From NCBI GenBank assembly GCA_011390335.1, contig JAABSO010000002.1, forward strand, positions 1-64,000: a stretch of 64,000 bases of DNA, given 5' to 3'. This document shows, piece by piece, positions 7,530-15,187 of this stretch; positions within the stretch are counted from its first letter, which is position 1, and each line of letters opens with the position of its first letter. This DNA is from Desulfotignum sp. Lineage in GTDB: Bacteria > Desulfobacterota > Desulfobacteria > Desulfobacterales > Desulfobacteraceae. The notes under the pieces were generated by a model. It searched no databases, was not told the DNA's origin, and saw only the letters and a program-made list of their open reading frames with translations. A program made the translations under genes and the position numbers.

Positions 7530-8327
7530 TTATACACGTCCCAGGGCAAAGCCCTTGGCAAGATAATTTCTTACAAACCAGATAACCAGGGCGCCGGGAA
7601 CGATGGTCAGTATGCCGGCAGCTGCCAGAAGGCCCCAATCCAGGCCCGAGGCGCTGACAGTGCGTGTCATGATGGCGGCAATGGGTTTGGCTGCCGTGGT
7701 GGTAAGGGTTCTGGCAAACAACAGTTCCACCCAGGAAAACATGAAGCAGAAGAATGCTGCAACCCCGATGCCGGACCGGATCAAAGGGATAAAAACAAAA
7801 AAGAAGAATCTGGGAAATTTATACCCGTCAATAAAGGCGGTTTCATCAATTTCCCTTGGGACCCCTGAGATAAACCCTTCCAAAATCCAGACGGTGAGGG
7901 GCAGGTTGAACAGGCAGTGGGCCAGGGCCACGGCAATGTGGGTATCAATGAGGTTGAAGGTGGAGTACAGCTGGAAAAACGGCAGCAGAAAAACAGCGGC
8001 CGGTGCCATGCGGTTGGTGAGCAGCCAGAAGAACACATGCTTGTCTCCGATAAAAGAATACCGTGAAAAAGCATAAGCAGCAGGCAGTGCCGTCACCAGA
8101 CAGATCACGGTATTTAAGACCACATAGATGATGGAATTGATATACCCGGAATACCAGGAGGCATCGGTGAATATTTTCATGTAGTTGCCAAAGGTGATAT
8201 CCGTGGGAATAAACACCAGTCTTGCCATGATATCGGCATTGGTGCGCAGGGACATGTTGAGCATCCAGTAGATGGGCAGCATGATCAGCACCAGGTAGGC
8301 AGCCAGGATGATATAGCGTTTTTTCAT
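7530..8327 (-). CDS. glpQ: Glycerol ABC transporter permease (GlpQ type)
   Basis: 265 residues, MalG-like inner-membrane permease with six predicted helices and an EAA-type loop (EIDETAFIDGYKFPRFFFF) that contacts the ATPases. The start is the ATG at 8325-8327, which overlaps the glpP stop as ATGA and has AAGGAGAA upstream. An upstream in-frame Met at 8378 is less likely. It pairs with GlpP to form the channel. Confidence 0.88.
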   Translation of the reverse strand: MKKRYIILAAYLVLIMLPIYWMLNMSLRTNADIMARLVFIPTDITFGNYMKIFTDASWYSGYINSIIYVVLNTVICLVTALPAAYAFSRYSFIGDKHVFFWLLTNRMAPAAVFLLPFFQLYSTFNLIDTHIAVALAHCLFNLPLTVWILEGFISGVPREIDETAFIDGYKFPRFFFFVFIPLIRSGIGVAAFFCFMFSWVELLFARTLTTTAAKPIAAIMTRTVSASGLDWGLLAAAGILTIVPGALVIWFVRNYLAKGFALGRV

Positions 8328-9199
8328 GATGATTCTCCTTTCCCCACATTGAGCAGTACCTGGTAAAACAGGTAACAAAAAAGCAGGACAATGAGAAAAT
8401 AGATCAAAGAAAATGCCCCGGCCGGTCCCAGGTCAAACTGGCCCACAGCGATTTTGACCAGGTAGATGGACAAAAAGGTGGTGGCATTGCCGGGTCCGCC
8501 GCCTGTGAGAACAAAGGGTTCTGCATAGATGAGAAAGCTGTCCATGAAACGCAAAAGCAGGGCAATGGTGAGAACCCCGCGCATTTTTGGCAGCTGGATA
8601 TACCGGAAAATGGCCCAGGCAGAAGCCCCGTCGATTCTGGCTGCCTGGTAATAGGCTTCCGGGATGGACCGCAGGCCGGCATAGGCCAGCAGGATCACCA
8701 GGGGGGTCCAGTGCCACACCTCCATGAGCATGAGGGTGATCCAGGCATGGAGTCCGGATGCGGTGTGGTCGAATGACCATCCCATGTCGTTGATGAGCGC
8801 ACCCATGAGGCCGATATCCGGCCGTGTGAAGATGATCCAGATGGTGCCGATGACATTCCAGGGGATCAGCAGGGGCAGGGCAATCAATACCAGGCACACA
8901 GACGAACCCAGTCCTTTTTTCGTGGGCATGGTCAAGGCGATGGCAATACCCAGGGGCATCTCAATGAGCAGCACCAGACCGGAAAACAGCAGCTGCCGCC
9001 ATAACGCATCATGAAGGCGCTGGTCTGTCAATACCTCTTTATACCACTCTGTCCCCACAAATATCCGCTGGCCCGGACCGAATATGTCCTGAATGGAATA
9101 GTTGACAACGGTCATCAAAGGGATAATGGCGCTGAAGGCAACAATGATAAAGACCGGTAAAATAAACAGCCACCCTTTGTTGTCCTGCCATTTTTTCAT
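8324..9199 (-). CDS. glpP: Glycerol ABC transporter permease (GlpP type)
   Basis: 291 residues, MalF/UgpA-like permease with six predicted membrane segments. The first is WLFILPVFIIVAFSAIIPLM. The EAA loop is IPEAYYQAARIDGASAWAIF. ATG at 9197-9199 follows GGAGACC. It is 32 bases after glpT and coupled by a 4-base overlap to glpQ. It forms half of the transmembrane pore for glycerol. Confidence 0.88.
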   Translation of the reverse strand: MKKWQDNKGWLFILPVFIIVAFSAIIPLMTVVNYSIQDIFGPGQRIFVGTEWYKEVLTDQRLHDALWRQLLFSGLVLLIEMPLGIAIALTMPTKKGLGSSVCLVLIALPLLIPWNVIGTIWIIFTRPDIGLMGALINDMGWSFDHTASGLHAWITLMLMEVWHWTPLVILLAYAGLRSIPEAYYQAARIDGASAWAIFRYIQLPKMRGVLTIALLLRFMDSFLIYAEPFVLTGGGPGNATTFLSIYLVKIAVGQFDLGPAGAFSLIYFLIVLLFCYLFYQVLLNVGKGESS

Positions 9200-9231
9200 C
9201 TTTTGAAGGTCTCCTTAACTTTACAGGGATT

Positions 9232-10317
9232 TTATTTTAAGAGATGGTCGTTTTCAAACAGCCGGATCCATTTTTCCGGAAATGATACCCAGGCCATGGA
9301 TCCGGGAACCGGATCATTTTCCGCTATTCTGGCCTTGATGATCTGGTCGGCGAATGCCAGGGTCACCACCCGGTAGCTGCCCTGGTCTTCCACTGACTGG
9401 ACCGGGACCTGGAAACTGCCGGCGGTTTCCTGAACATGGATTTTTAGATAAAGGGGCCGGATTCCCAGTTCCAGGGACCCTGTGGCCCGGTTTCCCAGGG
9501 CCGCGGTATGGTCATCCACTGGAATGTGGAAACCTCCCACCCTGACCTGCTTGTTTTCCATGGTGCAGGGCAGAAAGTTCATGCCCGGGCTGCCGATGAA
9601 ATATCCCACAAACCTGTGGTTGGGATATTCAAACAGTTCCTGGGGCGTCCCGATCTGGACTATCTTCCCTTCATACATGACAATGATCTGATCGGCAAAG
9701 GTCAGTGCCTCCACCTGGTCATGGGTGACATAAATCAGGGTCAGCTTGAGCTGTTCATGGATCTCCTTTAGCTTGCACCGCAGCTGCCACTTGAGCTGCG
9801 GATCAATGACAGTGAGGGGTTCATCAAACAGAATGGCTGCCACATCCTCCCGCACCAGACCCCTGCCCAGTGAAATTTTCTGTTTTGCATCCGCCCCCAG
9901 GCCCTCGGCTTTTTTGTGGAGCACGGTTTCCAGTTCCAGTATCCTGGCAACTTCCTTTACCCTGGGGGTGATATAGGCGTTGTCAAAGCCGCGGTTTTTC
10001 AAGGGAAACGCCAGGTTGTTGAACACCGTCATGGTGTCATAGAGAACCGGAAACTGGAATACCTGGGCGATGTTGCGTTTTTCCGGCGGCAGGTCCGTGA
10101 CATCGGTTTCTCCAAACTTAACCCGCCCTTTGCTGGGCTTGAGCAGGCCTGATATGATGTTCAACAGGGTTGTCTTGCCGCATCCTGACGGTCCCAAAAG
10201 GGCATAGGCCCCGCCGTCATCCCAGATATTGTGAATGCGCTTCAAGGCATAGTCAGCATCGGTTTTTGCAAAGGGCAGGTAACTGTGGGCGATTTCATCC
10301 AGACATATTTGCGCCAT
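9232..10317 (-). CDS. glpT: Glycerol ABC transporter ATPase (GlpT type)
   Basis: 361 residues. Walker A is GPSGCGKTT (about 43-51), Walker B is AILFDEPLTVID, and the switch His is in THDQVE. A C-terminal regulatory TOBE-like region (about 240-361) is of MalK type. The ABC signature is degenerate: where LSGGQ is expected the protein reads KISLGRG. The paired GlpS has the canonical motif, so the importer may have one consensus and one altered ATP site. ATG at 10315-10317 follows AAGGAGAT. Ten bases separate it from glpS. Confidence 0.88.
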   Translation of the reverse strand: MAQICLDEIAHSYLPFAKTDADYALKRIHNIWDDGGAYALLGPSGCGKTTLLNIISGLLKPSKGRVKFGETDVTDLPPEKRNIAQVFQFPVLYDTMTVFNNLAFPLKNRGFDNAYITPRVKEVARILELETVLHKKAEGLGADAKQKISLGRGLVREDVAAILFDEPLTVIDPQLKWQLRCKLKEIHEQLKLTLIYVTHDQVEALTFADQIIVMYEGKIVQIGTPQELFEYPNHRFVGYFIGSPGMNFLPCTMENKQVRVGGFHIPVDDHTAALGNRATGSLELGIRPLYLKIHVQETAGSFQVPVQSVEDQGSYRVVTLAFADQIIKARIAENDPVPGSMAWVSFPEKWIRLFENDHLLK

Positions 10318-10327
10318 CCAGATCTCC

Positions 10328-11419
10328 TTAACTAAATGTATTGGCCGTGCCGGGAGATATTAAAAGATCTCCTTTTTCCGAAAAAACAAAAAAGTTTGCA
10401 GGATTCATATGCACTGCGATATCAGAACCGATCTTCCGGGCGTCAATACCCACTTCATGGAGAACGGTCTTGTAGCCGCTGTACTGGAAATGGATAAAGG
10501 TTTCCGACCCGTTTATCTCTGATATTTCCACGGTTGCGTGAATTTTGACATCCCCGGGGTTCTGCTGGTGCAAGTATAAATGGTTGGGCCTGATCCCGAT
10601 GTGATACCGGCCGGAAGAAAGGGATGCAATGGGGTCTGTAACAGCAATGGCAAGGTCATCACCCAGGGTCAGGTGTCCGTCTTTCAGCTTTGCTTCAAAC
10701 AGGTTGATGGGAGGATCTGAGAGCAGCTGTGCGGTGTTTACCGTAGCAGGATTGCGGTAAACCTGTGCGGTAGGCCCGGTCTGGCGCACCCGGCCCTGGT
10801 CCATGACCACGATATTGCCTCCCAGTTTCAACGCTTCTGATGGTTCGGTGGTGGTGTACACCACAACACAGTCCCGTTTTTTAAATATGGCGGTCAGTTC
10901 TTCCAGCAGTTCTTCGCGCAGTTTGTAATCCAGGTTGACCAAGGGTTCATCCAGCAAAAGCAGCTGGCTGTCTTTCATCAAAGCCCTGGCAATGGCCACC
11001 CGCTGCTGCTGTCCCCCTGACAGTTCTGCAGGCATTCTGTCCAGCATCTCTTCCAGGTGCAGAAGCCTTGCGGTTTCCATCACCTTTTCTTTTATTCTTG
11101 CTTTGGGCTTTCCACTGATCTGTAAAGGAGAAGCAATGTTCTGGAAAACGGTAAAGGAGGGATAATTGATAAACTGCTGGTACACCATGGCCACCTGCCG
11201 TTTGCGCACGGATATGCCGGTGACATCCTCGCCGTCCATTACAATTTTTCCGAAGGTGGGGCGGTCCAGGCCTGCCATGATGCGCAGCAGGGAGGTTTTT
11301 CCGGCAAGGGTCCTGCCGAGAATAACATTTCTGGATCCGGATGCAAGGTTTAGGCTGATATCGGCAAGGTGCATCTCGCCTTCCACATATTTATTCACCT
11401 GGTCAAGAATGAGCCCCAT
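10328..11419 (-). CDS. glpS: Glycerol ABC transporter ATPase (GlpS type)
   Basis: 363 residues from ATG 11417-11419. AGGAGG lies 13 bases upstream, a rather long spacing. The frame stays open upstream to 11548, but that extension is low-complexity and would run into the promoter region. Walker A is GRTLAGKTS, the signature is LSGGQQQR, Walker B is LLLLDEPLVNLD, and a MalK-like C-terminal domain follows. The usual switch His is replaced: the segment reads VVYTTTEPSEAL. It is the first gene of the minus-strand operon glpS-T-P-Q-U-V(-R), divergent from glpA. Confidence 0.87.
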   Translation of the reverse strand: MGLILDQVNKYVEGEMHLADISLNLASGSRNVILGRTLAGKTSLLRIMAGLDRPTFGKIVMDGEDVTGISVRKRQVAMVYQQFINYPSFTVFQNIASPLQISGKPKARIKEKVMETARLLHLEEMLDRMPAELSGGQQQRVAIARALMKDSQLLLLDEPLVNLDYKLREELLEELTAIFKKRDCVVVYTTTEPSEALKLGGNIVVMDQGRVRQTGPTAQVYRNPATVNTAQLLSDPPINLFEAKLKDGHLTLGDDLAIAVTDPIASLSSGRYHIGIRPNHLYLHQQNPGDVKIHATVEISEINGSETFIHFQYSGYKTVLHEVGIDARKIGSDIAVHMNPANFFVFSEKGDLLISPGTANTFS

Positions 11420-11528
11420 ACGTCTGCTGATGCCTCCTGAAAAGGGAGTTGGACCCGAACAGTTCAAAAGCGTTGGTGAAGCACAATTGTTCGGATATGT
11501 ATGTTTGCATTGTGTTGATTTGTTATTA

Positions 11529-11546
11529 GACTTCCATGGGGAAGTC
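11529..11546. promoter_or_regulatory. Candidate GlpR operator palindrome in the glpS/glpA divergent region
   Basis: GACTTCC-ATGG-GGAAGTC is a perfect 7-bp inverted repeat. Its right arm overlaps a minus-strand -35-like TTGACT (reading agtcaa at 11543-11548), placing it where a repressor would block glpS. A nearby string ATTGTTCGGATATG (from 11486) resembles one half of the enterobacterial GlpR site. Assignment to the DeoR-type protein is an inference. Confidence 0.4.
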
Positions 11547-11587
11547 AAGAAAAAAAGATAAAAAAAAATAAAAAAGAATAAAATAAG

Positions 11588-11616
11588 TTGAAATTGTATG
11601 GTAAAAAGAATAAAAA
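11588..11616 (+). promoter_or_regulatory. Possible sigma-70 promoter for glpA in an A-rich tract
   Basis: TTGAAA (11588-11593), a 17-base spacer, then TAAAAA (11611-11616). The stretch 11547-11640 is very A-rich on the plus strand and may be curved DNA. In such sequence promoter-like strings arise easily, so confidence is modest. Confidence 0.35.
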
Positions 11617-11697
11617 AGAAACATTTAAAAACAAAAAGCGTCCCATGTTCAGGAACAGGCGCGTTTGTGGACCGCAGGAGGATACAAAGATATTACT

Positions 11698-13236
11698 GTG
11701 GAAACCCAGGTATTGATCATAGGGGGGGGCACAACCGGCACAGGCATTGCCAGAGATCTTTCTTTGCGGGGTATCAGCTGTATTCTCATCGACAAAAAAG
11801 ATATCAATGCCGGTGCCTCTGGCGCCAACCACGGGCTGCTCCACAGCGGTGCCCGGTATATTTTAAAAGACAGTGAGACAGCTGTGGAATGCCGGCAGGA
11901 AAGCCTTCTGCTCAAACGCCTGGCCCCCCAGTGTATGGAAGATACCGGCGGGTTGTTTGTGGCATTGCCTGAAGATGATAATGCATATATTGCCCGGTTT
12001 CCTGAATTATGCCGCAAATACGGTATTTTCTGCAAGCCGGTTGATGCTGCACAGGCACTGCACATGGAGCCCTGCCTGGCACCGGATGTCAAAGCGGTGT
12101 TTGCAGTTCAGGATGCGGTGGTGGATCCGTTCAGGCTCTCTTTGGACAATGCGGCAAATGCCCAGAAAAACGGGACCCGTATCCTGCGCAATATTCAAGT
12201 GGAAGGGTTCATCTCCCATAAGGGCATAATTCAGGCGGCCAGGGTCAGGGACACCAGAACCGGTGACACCTTTCATATCGGGGCACTGCAGGTTGTGAAT
12301 GCCACAGGGGCCTGGGCTGATAAGGTGGCTGCCATGGCAGGTGCCCATATTTCCATGCTCTATTCCAAAGGAACCCTGCTCATTACCCAGAGCCGCATCA
12401 ACACCCGGGTGATCAACCGGCTGCGCCCGGCCTCAGATGCCGATATTCTGGTCCCCGGGGGCACGGTGTCCATCATCGGGACCACCTCCATGGAAATTGA
12501 CAACCTGGATGATATCCGGCCCACCATGGATGAAGTGGATACCATCATCCGGCAGGGGGCTGTCATGGTACCGGCCCTTGCCACCACCCGGTATATACGT
12601 GCCTATGCCGGTGTCCGGCCCCTGGTGAAAAACGGCAGGGAAAAGGGCAGGACAATCAGCCGCAACTATACCCTTAAAAACCATGAAGCAGATGGATTGC
12701 AAAACTTTGTCACCATCACCGGCGGCAAGTTGACCACCTACCGCCTCATGGCGGAAAAGACCGCTGATATCGTGGCCGGACGTCTGAAAAACACAAAGCC
12801 CTGTGAGACCGCCCAACTGCCGCTGCCCCCCAGCCGGAAAGGGGAGTGGACAGAGCCGGGCAGATCTCCAAGGACCTGGGCTGCCCGGCCAAAGGATACA
12901 TTGATCTGCGAGTGTGAAATGGTGTCTGAATCCATGGTGGACCGCATTGTTGAAACCCTTCTGGCAGAAGGCAATTCCCCCACACTGGAGGAGGTGGGTC
13001 GCAGAAGCCGCATCGGCAAAGGCCCCTGCCAGGGAACTTTTTGTTCCTTTCGACTGGCAGCCTATCTGTACCATACCGGGAACCTGGACAAAAAACAGGG
13101 GTTTTTTCAAATAAAGGCGTTTGTCAATGAACGGTGGAAGGGGTTGATGCCCCTGGTGCGGGACAAAGAACTTGCGCGCCTGGAGATGCAGGAGGCGTTT
13201 TTATGCGGCCTGTTCAATATGGAAGTGGATCCGTGA
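11698..13236 (+). CDS. glpA: Anaerobic glycerol-3-phosphate dehydrogenase subunit A (FAD)
   Basis: 512 residues from GTG 11698. A TTG at 11665 would add 11 residues, but the AGGAGG at 11676-11681 then lies inside the gene, so the true start is downstream of it. GTG is 16 bases away and an ATT at 11692 is closer, so the start is uncertain. The Rossmann FAD motif VLIIGGGTTGTGIARDL is followed by the DAO-family GANHGLLHSGARY. The C-terminus carries a BFD-like [2Fe-2S] domain with CxC (ICEC) and CxxxxC (PCQGTFC). It oxidises glycerol-3-phosphate to dihydroxyacetone phosphate and passes electrons through GlpB toward quinone or Fe-S partners. It overlaps glpB by 34 bases. Confidence 0.9.
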   Translation: METQVLIIGGGTTGTGIARDLSLRGISCILIDKKDINAGASGANHGLLHSGARYILKDSETAVECRQESLLLKRLAPQCMEDTGGLFVALPEDDNAYIARFPELCRKYGIFCKPVDAAQALHMEPCLAPDVKAVFAVQDAVVDPFRLSLDNAANAQKNGTRILRNIQVEGFISHKGIIQAARVRDTRTGDTFHIGALQVVNATGAWADKVAAMAGAHISMLYSKGTLLITQSRINTRVINRLRPASDADILVPGGTVSIIGTTSMEIDNLDDIRPTMDEVDTIIRQGAVMVPALATTRYIRAYAGVRPLVKNGREKGRTISRNYTLKNHEADGLQNFVTITGGKLTTYRLMAEKTADIVAGRLKNTKPCETAQLPLPPSRKGEWTEPGRSPRTWAARPKDTLICECEMVSESMVDRIVETLLAEGNSPTLEEVGRRSRIGKGPCQGTFCSFRLAAYLYHTGNLDKKQGFFQIKAFVNERWKGLMPLVRDKELARLEMQEAFLCGLFNMEVDP

Positions 13237-14549
13237 ACCCAACCCATTTGCATACCGGACTGGCAGTGGTGGGATCAGGCATGGCCGGTATGGCTGCGGC
13301 CATATTTGCATACAACCGGGGGATCTCTTTTGTACAGGTGGGGCAGGCATCGGAACTCAGTTTTTCCAGCGGGTGCCTGGATCTGTTCAGCATCCTGCCA
13401 GGCAGGTTTCCAAAGGTCTTTGCCGATCCGTTTGTAGGGATTGATGCCCTGACAAAAAAAATGCCTCATCACCCCTACAGCCGGGTGACCCGTTCCCTGA
13501 TCCGAGAGGCGTTTGCCGATTTCACCGATTTTATGGAATCTGCCGGTATTTATTATTATGGTCCGAAACAAAAGGATCAGAACACTTGGGAAAATCAGCA
13601 TATTATTACTCCGGCCGGCACCCTGAAACCCACCTGGCAGGTCCCTGCAACCATGCATGCCGGGAGCCTTGCCATTGCCCGCAATCAGCGGATATGCATC
13701 GTTGACATCAAGGGCCTCAAAGGATTCGGGGCCAGGCAGATGGCCCAGACCCTGCAACCGCAGCTACCCTGTGTAACCGGTGCCACCATTGCATTTCCCG
13801 GCCGGGAAACCGTCAAAGATCTCATGTGCGAACGCCTTGCCTGGGACCTTGAGAACCCGAAGATTCTGGCACAGTTTATCAGCCTTTTGAAACCCCATGC
13901 AGACCGGGTAGACGTCCTGGGCCTGCCCGCCATCCTGGGTATGTACCGGTTTGAAAAACTGCACCGGACACTGGAACTGGCGTTGAAAAAACCCGTGTTT
14001 GAAATTCCCACCCTGTCACCGTCCGTGACAGGCATGCGCATGAAAGAAGCGTTTTTGAAAAAAATAACAGATCTTGGTGCGCACCATTTTCCTGTGGCAG
14101 TTTCAGACATTGTCCCGGATAAAGACGGGTTTAGATTTTTTGTAACCCAGGGGTTGCAGACCATAGAAATCCGGGCTGAAAACCTGGTTTTGGCCACTGG
14201 ACGGTTCATGGGCAGAGGCTTAGGTGTCCGGGAGGAACAGGTAAAAGAGATGCTGTTTGATCTGCCGGTGACCCAGCCTGAAACCCGCGCAGGATGGCTT
14301 TGTCCTGATTTTTTTGACCCTGCCGGCCACCCGGTGAACCAGGCCGGTATTGAAACCGATGATTGGTTCCGCCCCCTGGGTTCAACCGGATCTGTGTTTC
14401 ACCCGCGACTGTACGCCGCCGGCAGCATCCTGGCCCACCAGGACTGGAAAAGAGAAAAATCCGGGGCCGGCATTGCCATTGCATCGGCATTCAAGGCAGT
14501 GTCCCATATTGCCGGGAATACCCCTGTTCGACGGTCTGAAATGCGTTAG
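13203..14549 (+). CDS. glpB: Anaerobic glycerol-3-phosphate dehydrogenase subunit B
   Basis: 448 residues from ATG 13203, chosen because CAGGAGG lies 8 bases upstream within the end of glpA. An upstream in-frame ATG at 13134 lacks this. The N-terminal FAD/NAD-binding motif is AVVGSGMAGMAAAIFAY. The C-terminal region ends LYAAGSILAHQDW and a second dinucleotide-binding turn, as in GlpB. In Escherichia coli GlpB works with GlpA and the membrane Fe-S subunit GlpC. No glpC follows here: the next 640 bases hold the composite repeat and then convergent glpK. Electron delivery must therefore use a GlpC encoded elsewhere or another partner. Confidence 0.88.
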   Translation: MRPVQYGSGSVNPTHLHTGLAVVGSGMAGMAAAIFAYNRGISFVQVGQASELSFSSGCLDLFSILPGRFPKVFADPFVGIDALTKKMPHHPYSRVTRSLIREAFADFTDFMESAGIYYYGPKQKDQNTWENQHIITPAGTLKPTWQVPATMHAGSLAIARNQRICIVDIKGLKGFGARQMAQTLQPQLPCVTGATIAFPGRETVKDLMCERLAWDLENPKILAQFISLLKPHADRVDVLGLPAILGMYRFEKLHRTLELALKKPVFEIPTLSPSVTGMRMKEAFLKKITDLGAHHFPVAVSDIVPDKDGFRFFVTQGLQTIEIRAENLVLATGRFMGRGLGVREEQVKEMLFDLPVTQPETRAGWLCPDFFDPAGHPVNQAGIETDDWFRPLGSTGSVFHPRLYAAGSILAHQDWKREKSGAGIAIASAFKAVSHIAGNTPVRRSEMR

Positions 14550-14668
14550 CCCTTTGGCAATAAATATCACCACCAACGATCTAAGTAACACAGGAAGGTT
14601 GAAAAAACGCATATTGCCGGACCACCAGAACCGACCACGCCTTGATTCTGATGTGTCTTGTGCCGGAG

Positions 14669-15182
14669 ATCCGCCCCTGGTGGTGTCCTGTTCACGGCCG
14701 AGATCCTGCGTGGGCCTGTTTCAGAAAGGAGCAGTTTTTCAACAAGCGTGCCGCCGGTTCAAGGGTGAACGTCCCGGCATATTTTACCAGGCCCCCTCTG
14801 GCTCTGACGGTCCGTTCACAGGACACCACCAGGGGCTCCCACCGAGCTTTTACCTTTGAATCCCTTATATCATTAGAAGACAAGGGGAGAGAGTAATATA
14901 CGATTTTACCTTTACTGGATTGCTGCTCCAGGAAAGTTGGTGATTAAGTTACGGGAGACTAGCCCCGGGCAGACTGTGTCGGTGCGCGTCATATTTTGGA
15001 TCCGGTTTGTTACAAGTTGTTGGTGCCCCGAAGCGTTAAGAACAGCAAACTGTCTGAGGACATACCTGCCCGCAGTTTTTGCTGTTTAGCGCAGGGGCGC
15101 TTACAACTTGTCAAACCGGTTCAAACCTGCGCGCACCGACACAGCCTGCCCGGGGCGGGTGCTGATAGGAAACCATCCAGTG
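14669..15182. repeat. Composite palindromic repeat, copy 2 (intact, no MITE)
   Basis: It fills most of the 638-base gap between convergent glpB and glpK. Module A (about 14671-14844) has near-perfect 18-base arms built on CCCCTGGTGGTGTCCTGT. A short linker ends in GGAAAGTTGG, the uninterrupted MITE target. Module B is 14962-15156. It matches copy 1 (3412-4143) in order and orientation. The first 120 bases of the gap (14550-14668) show nothing recognisable. Confidence 0.85.
14962..15156. repeat. Module B long inverted repeat, copy 2
   Basis: 195 bp, the same length as copy 1. The outer arms GCCCCGGGCAG and CTGCCCGGGGC pair, followed by the CTGTGTCGGTGCGCG arm against CGCGCACCGACACAG. The inner stem and GAGGACATACC loop are identical to copy 1. 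It ends 32 bases beyond the 3' end of glpK (minus strand) and about 410 bases after glpB, so any transcript from either side would carry it. Confidence 0.8.
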
Positions 15183-15187
15183 GTGCC

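Noticed and set aside
12433..13110. 225-residue minus-strand open frame inside glpA
   Set aside because: Shadow of glpA; no start context and no recognisable fold.
14350..14859. 169-residue plus-strand frame running from glpB into repeat copy 2
   Set aside because: It starts inside glpB in another frame and continues into the repeat; there is no domain or start signal.
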